From Mucilaginibacter boryungensis (GTDB lineage: Bacteria; Bacteroidota; Bacteroidia; Sphingobacteriales; Sphingobacteriaceae): a DNA stretch of 64,000 nucleotides. The stretch lies in the NCBI RefSeq assembly GCF_015221995.1, contig NZ_JADFFM010000001.1:1612001-1676000 (forward strand), read 5' to 3'. Made by a program: the position numbers and the translations under genes. Below are positions 55,237 to 64,000 of the stretch, one piece after another. How positions within the stretch are numbered: position 1 is the first letter of the stretch; each line of letters begins with the position of its first letter. Under the pieces are notes generated by a model. It was given only the letters and a program-made list of their open reading frames with translations, was not told the DNA's origin and did not search any database.

Positions 55237-56190
55237 ATGAAAAAAAGGGTTTTAGGCAAAACCGGTATAGCGGTTTCTGAAATTGCATTTGGCGGTGTAG
55301 AAATTGGTATACCTTATGGTATAGGGGTTAATAGCGAAGCGGATATGCTTTCGCGTGATGAAGCCGTTAGCTTATTGCATGAAGCGCTGGATAAAGGGAT
55401 CAATTTTTTTGATACTGCCCGCTTATACGGCGAAAGTGAAGCCATAATGGGCGAAGCTTTTCACGATCGCCGGGACAGGTTGGTGCTTGCTACTAAATGC
55501 AAACATTTTAAAAATAATGATGGGCAGATACCATCTTATCAAGTGCTAAAAAAGATAATTGAATCGTCACTTGAAGAAAGTCTGGGGCTTTTAAAGACTG
55601 ATTATGTAGACGTTTTTATGCTTCATCAAGCCGATTTAGAAATACTGGCTAATGATGATGTAAAAGAGATTTTTACCAAACTAAAAGATACAGGTAAAGT
55701 ACGGGCCATAGGTGCGTCTACTTATACCTCGGCCGAAACTAAGCGTGCCATAGAAAAAGGTTGGGATGTTATACAACTGCCTTTTAACCTGATGGATCAG
55801 CAACAGGCGGATAATTTTAATTTTGCTGAAGAAAAAGGTACCGGTATTGTTGTCCGTTCTGTATTAATGAAAGGTTTGCTGAGTGATAAAGGCAGAGGCT
55901 TGCACCCTGCATTGCAACAAGTAGAGCAGCACATTGGTAAGTATCGTGAATTACTGACAGATGAAATTCCTGAAATATCAACCCTGGCTACAAAATTTGC
56001 TTTATCATTTAAACAGGTATCAGCGGTTTTGGTAGGCATCGACCGTTCAGAATATTTAAATAGAGCATTACATTCTGTTGATGGTAGGTTATTAAATGCA
56101 GCTGAGCTTTCAGAATCTAAAGCATTAGTTTACCCCGATCCGTCATTCCTTGATTTGCCCCAATGGGACCGGTTGGGGTGGTTGAAATAA
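55237..56190 (+). CDS. Aldo/keto reductase
   Basis: 317 residues. The catalytic tetrad is placed at Asp59 and Tyr64 (FDTARLYGESE), Lys87 (ATKCKHF) and the His of FMLHQAD. The C-terminal region has the phosphate-binding loop of NADPH-using members. It may reduce the aldehyde made by the aldolase just upstream, or oxidise a sugar such as L-fucose or galactose to a lactone, as related enzymes do. It is the last gene of the operon, closed by a good terminator. Confidence 0.86.
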   Translation: MKKRVLGKTGIAVSEIAFGGVEIGIPYGIGVNSEADMLSRDEAVSLLHEALDKGINFFDTARLYGESEAIMGEAFHDRRDRLVLATKCKHFKNNDGQIPSYQVLKKIIESSLEESLGLLKTDYVDVFMLHQADLEILANDDVKEIFTKLKDTGKVRAIGASTYTSAETKRAIEKGWDVIQLPFNLMDQQQADNFNFAEEKGTGIVVRSVLMKGLLSDKGRGLHPALQQVEQHIGKYRELLTDEIPEISTLATKFALSFKQVSAVLVGIDRSEYLNRALHSVDGRLLNAAELSESKALVYPDPSFLDLPQWDRLGWLK

Positions 56191-56218
56191 TAAATTTATT
56201 AGCTATTACTATGGAAGG

Positions 56219-56250
56219 ATGAGCCCGCTTTTGTGGGCTCATTTTTTTTT
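56219..56250 (+). terminator. Rho-independent terminator after the aldolase operon
   Basis: ATGAGCCC (56219-56226) pairs with GGGCTCAT (56235-56242), followed by eight T. Confidence 0.9.
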
Positions 56251-56288
56251 ATGGAGTGTGTGATAATATTATGGTTCCGATAATGAAA

Positions 56289-56348
56289 AATAGTACCATA
56301 AATGAATTTAATAGTAGTAGAAATGCCTTTTTCTAAGCTATAGATTTG
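56289..56348 (+). promoter_or_regulatory. Two-box activator site and promoter of the second susC-susD pair
   Basis: AATAGTA (56289-56295) and AATAGTA (56310-56316), 21 bases apart, then -7 box TAGATTTG (56341-56348) 31 bases after the second. The surrounding 39 bases (56284-56322) are almost identical to those at 61347-61385 before the next susC. No -33 TTTG is present, in keeping with a need for an activator. Confidence 0.7.
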
Positions 56349-56400
56349 ATAATTGCTAATAGCAAACTCTCTACATCTCATTTATTTAAACCAATAATTA

Positions 56401-59400
56401 ATGAAAAAAAGCTTTACTAAAACTAATGGATTTTACAAAAAATGTACTGGTATTTTACTGCTGCTTTTTTGCTTAATTTCCACAGCAACATTTGCAGCCA
56501 AGCCTGTGAATGTTACTGCATTGCCACCACAAACTATTACTGGTATAGTTAAAGACCAAAATGGGAATACCTTACCTGGGGTTACTATTAAGGTAAAAGA
56601 TAAAACGGTTGGCACCCTTACAGATGCTACAGGCAAGTTTAAGCTTACCGTACCGGCTGGCAGCCATATCATCATAGTCAGCTTTATTGGATATATCCCG
56701 CAGGAAATCGATATCAATGGCAGGTCTGCATTTGATATTACACTGGTTGACGATGTTTCAAAACTAAAAGAAGTAGTGGTAGTGGGTTACGGCTCGCAAT
56801 CGCGCGAAAAGTTAACCACTTCGGTATCTAAGCTGGATGCCCGGGTACTTAATAATGTCACCTATACTAATGTGGGCTCGGCCTTAGAGGGGAATATCTC
56901 AGGTTTGCAGGTGCAATCAACAGGCGGCGGTCAGCCGGGTGCTTCGCCAAGGATAGTTTTACGTGGCGGCACTTCAATTACTAACCCTAATGGTGCATCG
57001 CCGTTATACATTGTTGATGGCATTATCAGGCCCAATGGTTTAAACGATATCAATTCCGCGTCTATCGAATCTGTACAGGTATTAAAAGATGCCGCATCGA
57101 CAGCCATATATGGTGCACGCGGGTCAAACGGCGTGGTAATTGTAACCACCCGTGCGGGTAAGCCCAATCAAAACAGGGTAAGTTATACTTTTAACGGTTC
57201 GGCGGGTAATGCCAGCCGTTTGCTGCAATATTCCAACGCGCACGATTATATTTACTGGAACAGGTTAGGCGTACAGGCAGCTTCTTTTTATCAATCAAAT
57301 CCGAATACGTATTTAGCCAAACTTTCACAAACCTCGGCTTATGGCACAGCTAACGACTTAACTAATAATACACCCTATACAACTCAGTATTTAACAGCAG
57401 CTAATCAGTTTAAGCTATCGCAGGGCTGGCAAAGTATGCCCGACCCGATAGACCCAACCAAAACCATTATTTACGATGATAACGATTTTCAGAAAACACT
57501 TTATCGTACAGGTAAAACTAACGACCATTATTTGGATATATCAGGTGGGGGAGATAAGGCGACATTTTATGCGGGCTTAGGCTACACAAATGCGCAAGGG
57601 GCTGCTATTGAAACTAACTACAAACGTTTAAGCATTAACTTCAACGGCAGCTATAAAGTAAATGATGATCTGAGCTTTTTTGGCCGTTTAGCTTACACTA
57701 ATCGCACTTGGAAAACCGTGGCCAGCCTTGCCAATGAATTTTACCGTTCCGCATCCCTGCCACATTCTGCTAAACTTACATTTGAGGATGGCACTTATGC
57801 GCCGGGGCAAAACAGTTCAATAGGTAACCCATTATACTATTATACAGGCCCTTATTCTCCCCAAGGTAAATCAGGAGATGAGGTGACCACTATTTCATTA
57901 GGCTCGAAATGGAATATTATTAAAGGTTTATCTTTCGACCCGCAGGTATCCCTATTTCGCCAAAACACACCATCTTACTCTTTCCAGCCCGCGGCTTATT
58001 TAAATGGCATATTAAGCCCGATTGTTACTACACGGAACCAATCAAGTTCGGCTCCTACTGTAAGACAATATCAGGCCGATGCGGTGCTTACCTATGTTAA
58101 TACCTTCGCTTCTAAACATAACCTGGAAGTTAAAGGTGGGTTTTCACACTATTACCGGGAAAATACCACATTTACGGTCAATGCTTCTGGTGCGCCAACA
58201 GACCTGATCACCACATTAAATTCAGGCGCTACCGCAACGTCAATAACAAGTTCTGTTTCTCCGTTAGTGATACAGAGTTTATTTTCCCGGGTTAACTATG
58301 ATTATGACGGCAAATACCTGTTGTCGGCTAACGTACGTTATGACGGTGCCTCTAACTTGGGCAACGATCATAAATTTGGTTTTTTTCCGGGTATTTCAGT
58401 AGGATGGAATGTTCATAAGGAGGAATTCTTTAACAATTTAATATCCGACAAAATACTACAGCTAAAATTACGTGCAAGTTACGGTGTTAATGGTAACATT
58501 AGTGGCTTGGGCGATTTTCAACCACAAGGCAGCTTTAGTACAACTACCGGTACAACGTTAAATTATGCAGGGTTGCCCATAGTAGTTCCAGGTAACATTC
58601 CAAATCAGGACTTGAAATGGGAGCAATCAAAAACTTTCGATATAGGTGCCGACATAGGTTTATTTAATGGTAAAGTAGGGATTGTAGTTGATTATTATAA
58701 TCGCAGAACTGATGACCTGCTGACAACGGTAAGCTTACCAGCTTCTACCGGCTTCACAAGTATATTTACCAATAACGGTACTTTACAAAACCGGGGATAT
58801 GAGCTTGAATTGAATGTTGATGTATTGCCATCACAATCTAAGCTAAAATGGAATACTTCATTTAATATTGCGCATACAAGCCGCAAAATCCTAAAATTGC
58901 CCAATAACGGTGTTTTAAATAACCGTCAGGGAGGCTTCCAGGTTTGGGACCCGAACACCGGGACCTACGTATATATGGGAGGCTTGCAGGAAGGCGGGCG
59001 CCCGGGCGATCTTTACGCTTTTCATGAGTTAGGTGTTTATCCTACCGATGCCGCTGCAGCCAACGCGCCTATTGATAACCAGGCCCCATCAGCAATAAAA
59101 AAACGCTTTGGTGGCGATGTAATTTGGGATGATCTGGATAAAAATGGCATTATTGACGGCCGCGACTTAGTGTATGTGGGTAATCCTTATCCCACATTGT
59201 CTGGCGGGTTTAACAACTATTTTACCTACAAAAGCTTCGGTTTAAATATTCGCACCGACTTTACAACAGGTAACACCATATGGAATTATCCGGCTGTTAT
59301 TGCTAATGCCCAGGCCCAGGGCGATGCTTCGCCATTGCAAAGCTACCTGGATAAAATGTGGAAAGCCCAGGGCGATGTAACTATGGTGCCCAGATATACC

Positions 59401-59697
59401 TGGCAGGACCAGCCTTACAATATATTCAGAGGATCGGTTAACGGGGTTTCGCTTGGCAATTCTACCTATTATGAAAAAGGGGATTTTCTGTGTTTAAGAG
59501 AAGTTACCCTAAGTTATAAGCTTCCGGCACAATTAACACGCAAAATTGGGCTTAGCGGGGCCAGGGTTAATTTTACCGGCTATAACTTACATTATTTTAC
59601 TTCATATACTGGTTTGAATCCGGAAGACGGCGGTATGGATAATGGTCATTATCCAATTGTCAGGACATTTTCACTGGGTGTTAATATTACCCTATAA
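56401..59697 (+). CDS. SusC/RagA-type TonB-dependent transporter (second locus)
   Basis: 1098 residues with a signal peptide (ISTATFAAK). The CarboxypepD_reg domain (about 43-120, ITGIVKDQNGNTLPGV) is followed by a TonB-box-like KEVVVVGYG, the plug (SPLYIVDGIIRPNGL, AIYGARGSNGVVIV) and the barrel, ending in LGVNITL. It brings oligosaccharides across the outer membrane. SusD follows after 11 bases. Its promoter shares the activator site with the esterase and MFS operons, so its glycan is presumably the source of their substrates. Confidence 0.95.
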   Translation: MKKSFTKTNGFYKKCTGILLLLFCLISTATFAAKPVNVTALPPQTITGIVKDQNGNTLPGVTIKVKDKTVGTLTDATGKFKLTVPAGSHIIIVSFIGYIPQEIDINGRSAFDITLVDDVSKLKEVVVVGYGSQSREKLTTSVSKLDARVLNNVTYTNVGSALEGNISGLQVQSTGGGQPGASPRIVLRGGTSITNPNGASPLYIVDGIIRPNGLNDINSASIESVQVLKDAASTAIYGARGSNGVVIVTTRAGKPNQNRVSYTFNGSAGNASRLLQYSNAHDYIYWNRLGVQAASFYQSNPNTYLAKLSQTSAYGTANDLTNNTPYTTQYLTAANQFKLSQGWQSMPDPIDPTKTIIYDDNDFQKTLYRTGKTNDHYLDISGGGDKATFYAGLGYTNAQGAAIETNYKRLSINFNGSYKVNDDLSFFGRLAYTNRTWKTVASLANEFYRSASLPHSAKLTFEDGTYAPGQNSSIGNPLYYYTGPYSPQGKSGDEVTTISLGSKWNIIKGLSFDPQVSLFRQNTPSYSFQPAAYLNGILSPIVTTRNQSSSAPTVRQYQADAVLTYVNTFASKHNLEVKGGFSHYYRENTTFTVNASGAPTDLITTLNSGATATSITSSVSPLVIQSLFSRVNYDYDGKYLLSANVRYDGASNLGNDHKFGFFPGISVGWNVHKEEFFNNLISDKILQLKLRASYGVNGNISGLGDFQPQGSFSTTTGTTLNYAGLPIVVPGNIPNQDLKWEQSKTFDIGADIGLFNGKVGIVVDYYNRRTDDLLTTVSLPASTGFTSIFTNNGTLQNRGYELELNVDVLPSQSKLKWNTSFNIAHTSRKILKLPNNGVLNNRQGGFQVWDPNTGTYVYMGGLQEGGRPGDLYAFHELGVYPTDAAAANAPIDNQAPSAIKKRFGGDVIWDDLDKNGIIDGRDLVYVGNPYPTLSGGFNNYFTYKSFGLNIRTDFTTGNTIWNYPAVIANAQAQGDASPLQSYLDKMWKAQGDVTMVPRYTWQDQPYNIFRGSVNGVSLGNSTYYEKGDFLCLREVTLSYKLPAQLTRKIGLSGARVNFTGYNLHYFTSYTGLNPEDGGMDNGHYPIVRTFSLGVNITL

Positions 59698-59708
59698 ACT
59701 TTACCAAC

Positions 59709-61205
59709 ATGAAAAGATCAAAATATATATTATTGCTTGCAGCGGGACTAATTTCTGTTGCATCATGCCGCAAAGCTATAGATGTAGACCCCATTAGTAC
59801 AATTACAGCTACTTCGTATTATAAAACCCCCGATGATGTTACGGGTGGGATAAGGGGTATGTATGCATCGCTGCGCATTGCCGCCACAAGTGATATGTTT
59901 TTTATGGGCGAAGGCAGAAGCGATGTTTTAACATCCGCAACAGCGGGCACCACCGGGCTTGATAAATACTATCTTAATACGCTTAATGCAACTAACCCAG
60001 GGCCTAACTGGCAACAGTTTTATACAACTATAAATGCAGCCAACCTGCTAATAAAATATATCCCTGCCATTAATTTTACATCGCAAACAGTTAGGGATAA
60101 TGCTTTGGCGCAAGCTTATACTATGCGCGCATTTATTTACTTTGTGCTGGTAAGAACATGGGGCGAAGTACCCATCAGAACCCAGCCGACCGAATCGTAT
60201 GATCCGGCCTCGGTACAAGTTGCCAAATCATCTGTTCAGGATGTATTTAAACTGATAAAAGCGGATATAGATATGGCCATATCGTTATATCCTAATGTTA
60301 CACCAGATGCGAACAGGGCACAATGGAGTAAGCCTGCTGCCGAGGCGCTAAAAGGCGATGTTTATTTATGGACAGGTAAAATGTTAAGCGGCGGCGCTAC
60401 CGATTTTACCACCGCACTTACTGCGCTTAACGATATTTCAACAACTGATTTTACTTTATTACCCAATTATAGCGACATTTTTAGCTATACAAACAAGGGC
60501 AATAAAGAAGAATTATTTGCAGTACGCTTCCAGCAAAGTGACTTTACAACCGGCAATGGGAACAATTACTGGTCAAACATGTACATTACTAATTTGGGGG
60601 CATCAACCGCGCCCAAAGGTGTTTCGGCTGCTTCAATAGCTATTATTGGTACACAGGGCAACGGTAACAACGGCGCTAATATTATGCAAATTACACAAGC
60701 CGTAAGAAACCAGTTTACTACAGATGACCAAAGGCGCGCGGGTACTTTTTATGAGATCTATAATAATGATGGTACATATCTTACATCAATAACCACTAAA
60801 GGGGCCGGTACAGTAATAGGTGGCTCGCGGAATTTTTATACCGATGTAATGATATATCGTTATGCCGACGTTTTATTAATGAAGGCCGAAGCAAAAAACG
60901 CACTGGGGCAAGATCCGTCAGCCGAAATGATTGCAGTTAGGCAGCGCGCCTATGGCAGCAATTACAGCAGCCATGTTTTTGTAAACGGGACCCAGGCCGC
61001 AAACGATGCTGCTATACTGAAAGAAAGATTGCTAGAGCTTGCTACTGAAGGTAAGCGCTGGTGGGATTTAGTACGCTTTGGACAGGCGTTTAACCTGGTG
61101 CCGTCATTGGCTGGCAAACAAAGCCAAACATATTTATTATTGTTTCCAGTAGGCTCAACTATACGCAGCCTTGAACCTTTGGTGACAGAAAATACGGGGT
61201 GGTAA
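59709..61205 (+). CDS. SusD/RagB-type glycan-binding lipoprotein (second locus)
   Basis: 498 residues with a lipoprotein signal (ISVASCRK, Cys21). SusD landmarks are AQAYTMRAFIYFVLVRTWGEVPIRT in pieces along the N-terminal TPR region and ERLLELATEGKRWWDLVRFG near the C-terminus. It caps the preceding SusC. A terminator closes the pair; no glycosidase follows, so this pair relies on enzymes encoded elsewhere, including the esterases at 49-51 kb. Confidence 0.94.
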   Translation: MKRSKYILLLAAGLISVASCRKAIDVDPISTITATSYYKTPDDVTGGIRGMYASLRIAATSDMFFMGEGRSDVLTSATAGTTGLDKYYLNTLNATNPGPNWQQFYTTINAANLLIKYIPAINFTSQTVRDNALAQAYTMRAFIYFVLVRTWGEVPIRTQPTESYDPASVQVAKSSVQDVFKLIKADIDMAISLYPNVTPDANRAQWSKPAAEALKGDVYLWTGKMLSGGATDFTTALTALNDISTTDFTLLPNYSDIFSYTNKGNKEELFAVRFQQSDFTTGNGNNYWSNMYITNLGASTAPKGVSAASIAIIGTQGNGNNGANIMQITQAVRNQFTTDDQRRAGTFYEIYNNDGTYLTSITTKGAGTVIGGSRNFYTDVMIYRYADVLLMKAEAKNALGQDPSAEMIAVRQRAYGSNYSSHVFVNGTQAANDAAILKERLLELATEGKRWWDLVRFGQAFNLVPSLAGKQSQTYLLLFPVGSTIRSLEPLVTENTGW

Positions 61206-61244
61206 ATTGCATATTTAGTTGGTTAATTTAATAAATAAGGTTGG

Positions 61245-61276
61245 GCGGGCTCCATATATTGGGCCCGCTTTTTTTT
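61245..61276 (+). terminator. Rho-independent terminator after susD
   Basis: GCGGGCTC (61245-61252) pairs with GGGCCCGC (61261-61268), one G-T pair, followed by eight T. Confidence 0.88.
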
Positions 61277-61351
61277 GCTATGCAAATTCCAATTAATCCC
61301 CTTACTGCCTATAAATAATTAGATATCAGCGTTTTTATTACGGTTGTGAAA

Positions 61352-61411
61352 AATAGTACCATAAATCTAATTAATAGTAGTAGAAGCCAGTTTTAATTAA
61401 AATTAAATTTG
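61352..61411 (+). promoter_or_regulatory. Two-box activator site and promoter of the third susC
   Basis: AATAGTA (61352-61358) and AATAGTA (61373-61379), 21 bases apart, then -7 box TAAATTTG (61404-61411) 31 bases after the second. The sequence around the boxes is nearly the same as at 56284-56322, while the flanks are not. Confidence 0.7.
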
Positions 61412-61482
61412 GTAAGCCAACTTATTTTACAATACAATATTTCATGAATGCTAATCTTATTCACTCATAAACCCAGGATTAT

Positions 61483-64000
61483 ATGCTCCAATTTTACAAC
61501 CATAAAAAAAGCCTGTTATCTCTAATACTTTTAATCTTATCACTTACTGCTTTTTCGCAAACTTTTATCAGGGGGACAGTTAAGGATGCCAATGGGAACA
61601 CCTTGCCAGGGGTAAGCGTGAAAGTAAAAGAAGCCGCCCAGGTAGGTGCGATAACTGATAATAACGGCGATTTTTCGATCAGATCAGCCCCTTCCTATAA
61701 AACATTGGTGGTTAGCTTTATCGGCTATAAAACCCAGGAGGTAGTTATAGGCGGCAGAACTACAATTGCAATTACCTTAGAAGACGCCCTGACAGGTTTG
61801 AATGAAGTAATTGTAACCGGTTATACATCGGTCGCCCGTAAGGATTTAACGGGATCAATAAGCACAGTTAACATGGCCGACTTGCAAAAAGCGCCTGTAC
61901 AATCATTTGCCGAAGCATTAGGTGGCCGTGTACCCGGTGTTCAGGTAGTATCTCCTGATGGTAAGCCGGGTTCATCTCCAAGTATTCTCATCCGTGGCCT
62001 GGGCTCACTTACCCAGGATAGTTCGCCATTATATGTTATTGATGGCGTGCCGATTGAAAACCCGGATAATAATATGATCGATCCGGCTAATATTGAAAGC
62101 TTGTCGGTACTTAAAGATGCCTCGGCAACAGCCATATACGGTGCCCGCGGTGGTAATGGCGTAATTGTTATTACTACAAAAAGAGGACAAAAAGGCCCAT
62201 CCAAGGTTGATTATAATGGATATTATGGCATTAACCAGCCCTATAAATTTTATAAACTGTTAAGCCCTTACGAGTTTGTCCGGTTAGCCTCCGACCAATT
62301 TGGCGCCGCTAATAATCCGTACTTAAACGGCGGCAAAACTTTAGAAAGTTATAGAAATGTTAAGGGAACCGATTGGCAGGACCTGTTGATAAGAACAGGA
62401 ACATCTAATAATCATTCTATTAACGTTTCCGGCGGTAACGACAATACGATATATTCCATGTCTGGTAATTATATCAAACAAACAGGTATCGTCCTCGCGT
62501 CAGACTATACCAGGTACCAGGGGAAGATAACAATAGATCAGAAAGTGGGCAGCAAAGCAAAGGTGGGCGGATATTTAGCTTATACCGACAATATGACTAC
62601 GGGTGGCGACCCATCACCAGGTGCAACATCTTCATTGTTTTTTAGTGCATATACTTATCGGCCTATAGCAATTCCGGCATTTTCCGATGTATTGATAGAA
62701 GATCAATTATATGACCCGGAAAATACCTATCCAACAGACAGCCGACTGAACCCAGTAATATCATATGTAAATGAATTAAGGAAGAGGATCAATAAGAATA
62801 TTATCGGCAGCGCATACGTAGATTATAATATACTTAAAAACTTAAAGCTAACCATAAAGGGTTCCATTAACTCTACCGATTACCGGCAGGAAGTATTTAA
62901 TAATAGTAAAACCAGAAGCGGCGGTCAGTATAGCGCCTTGGGTGTTAATGGGTCTGTTTTGAACGGGAATATAGATATCTATACCAATACTAATTTGCTT
63001 CAATACAATGCCGTATTTGGACAAAAACATCATTTAAACGTACTATTGGGTACAGACATTCAACAAACCAATTACAAGACCTTTGGCTTGGGTGCAACCA
63101 ATATACCCGACGAAACATTAGGTATAAGCGGAATTGACGTAGGTATCGTACAACAAAACCTCGCGTCGGCCAGGCTATCAAGTAATTCATTAACATCGGG
63201 TTTCGGAAGTATCAATTATAATTTTGCGGGTAAGTATTATGCCACTGCTACTTTCCGTGCCGATGGTAGTTCCAAATTCATAAATAACAGGTGGGGTTAT
63301 TTCCCTTCAGGGGCTATCAAATGGAAAATAAGTGAGGAGAAATTCTTTAAAAAACAATTCATTATCTCCGATGCCAACATCAGGGCCAGCTATGGCGCTG
63401 CTGGTAATAACCGTGTGGGTGATTTTGATTATGCCGCGAATTTAAATTTCACAAGCCAGTTATATTTAAACGGCAGCTTAGTGGGTTTAAATGCTGTAAC
63501 CGGAACACTTGCTAACCCCAATTTGAAATGGGAAACAGATACGAAACAAAACCTGGCATTTGATTTAGGATTTTTTAAGGACCGCATTAATTTAACGGTA
63601 GATATTTATAAAAACAAAGTTAAAGATCTGCTTTATCGCACTCCGTTACCAGGTAATACTGGTTATTCATCAACTGTGAAAAATATTGCGAGCTTAAGTA
63701 ACAGGGGTGTTGAAATTTCGCTGGGTGCCGACATTATAAAAAATAAAAACTTTGAATACTCCACCAACTTTAATATATCATTCAATAAAAACAGGTTAGA
63801 AGCACTCTCAGACCCAACAGAAGAGGGCATAACAACTGCTGTAAACTGGGATGCAAACTTCACAACCGTTCCGGCTTTTATATCAAAAATAGGTGGCCCG
63901 CTTGGCCAGATATATGGTTACATATCTAAAGGGTTATATCAATTAGAGGATTTTGACAAACTTCCAAATGGCACTTATTCATTAAAAGGGAACTTGCCGC
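61483..64000 (+). CDS. SusC/RagA-type TonB-dependent transporter, cut by the window end
   Basis: The frame is open from ATG at 61483 to the last base, about 839 residues, with no stop. The start opens on a signal peptide (hydrophobic stretch SLLSLILLILSLTAFSQ). The CarboxypepD_reg domain (IRGTVKDANGNTLPGVSV), TonB-box-like EVIVTGYTS, and plug motifs (SPLYVIDGVPIENPD, AIYGARGGNGVIVI) follow in order, then the start of the barrel. It is a separate unit from the second locus, since a terminator and its own promoter precede it, but the promoter carries the same activator site. A susD should follow beyond the window. Confidence 0.93.
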   Translation, partial: MLQFYNHKKSLLSLILLILSLTAFSQTFIRGTVKDANGNTLPGVSVKVKEAAQVGAITDNNGDFSIRSAPSYKTLVVSFIGYKTQEVVIGGRTTIAITLEDALTGLNEVIVTGYTSVARKDLTGSISTVNMADLQKAPVQSFAEALGGRVPGVQVVSPDGKPGSSPSILIRGLGSLTQDSSPLYVIDGVPIENPDNNMIDPANIESLSVLKDASATAIYGARGGNGVIVITTKRGQKGPSKVDYNGYYGINQPYKFYKLLSPYEFVRLASDQFGAANNPYLNGGKTLESYRNVKGTDWQDLLIRTGTSNNHSINVSGGNDNTIYSMSGNYIKQTGIVLASDYTRYQGKITIDQKVGSKAKVGGYLAYTDNMTTGGDPSPGATSSLFFSAYTYRPIAIPAFSDVLIEDQLYDPENTYPTDSRLNPVISYVNELRKRINKNIIGSAYVDYNILKNLKLTIKGSINSTDYRQEVFNNSKTRSGGQYSALGVNGSVLNGNIDIYTNTNLLQYNAVFGQKHHLNVLLGTDIQQTNYKTFGLGATNIPDETLGISGIDVGIVQQNLASARLSSNSLTSGFGSINYNFAGKYYATATFRADGSSKFINNRWGYFPSGAIKWKISEEKFFKKQFIISDANIRASYGAAGNNRVGDFDYAANLNFTSQLYLNGSLVGLNAVTGTLANPNLKWETDTKQNLAFDLGFFKDRINLTVDIYKNKVKDLLYRTPLPGNTGYSSTVKNIASLSNRGVEISLGADIIKNKNFEYSTNFNISFNKNRLEALSDPTEEGITTAVNWDANFTTVPAFISKIGGPLGQIYGYISKGLYQLEDFDKLPNGTYSLKGNLP

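Overview
The window reads as the chromosome of a Bacteroidota bacterium of the Sphingobacteriaceae type (Mucilaginibacter/Pedobacter-like). The grounds are three SusC-type receptors and two SusD-type lipoproteins, proteins ending in type IX secretion (type B) sorting domains, a fused DAHP synthase-chorismate mutase, a DUF3822-rsmD-coaD cluster, and many promoters with the Bacteroidota -7 box TAnnTTTG. Genus is inferred from gene content only; no rRNA is present.

Layout. 0-3.7 kb: the tail of an unknown gene and two tandem paralogous secreted proteins. 3.9-7.5 kb: the protein quality-control set tig, clpP, clpX. 7.7-15.5 kb: AMP nucleosidase, a PLP/CBS-domain sulfur enzyme, then a leftward aromatic amino acid block (pheA, DAHP synthase-chorismate mutase, aroA, aroC), preceded by a Tyr/Phe-rich leader peptide and an attenuator-like hairpin. 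15.5-25.3 kb: an M14 peptidase, a VapBC-like pair, a split membrane-sensor/hybrid-kinase operon, a YVTN-phosphoesterase lipoprotein and a small zinc-ribbon protein. 25.4-32.2 kb: housekeeping genes (RecD-like helicase, rsmD, coaD, NUDIX, pyrE, ABC-F ATPase, tRNA-Lys). 32.4-35.0 kb: a TetR-controlled SDR/MDR oxidoreductase cassette.

35.1-64 kb is glycan-related. A leftward five-gene polysaccharide utilisation locus (SusC, SusD, GH33 sialidase, sialate O-acetylesterase, GH2) is followed by PEP synthase and a divergent AraC-type regulator. Rightward come an esterase/SGNH/PhyH operon, an MFS/HEAT/HpcH-aldolase/aldo-keto reductase operon, a SusCD pair and a further SusC cut by the window end.

Two regulatory observations stand out. 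(1) The pheA leader encodes eight aromatic residues in nine codons and overlaps a segment that can pair with the 5' arm of a 13-bp hairpin: the geometry of ribosome-mediated attenuation. (2) Four promoters in the 49-62 kb region share two direct half-sites (AATAGTA-like) exactly 21 bp apart, the second exactly 31 bp before a TAnnTTTG box. This fits activation by an AraC-family protein, and the araC-like gene at 48.4 kb is the obvious candidate. It ties both enzyme operons and both SusC units into one proposed regulon. Palindromic repeats sit between genes, and one repeat of a third kind lies in frame inside aroA.
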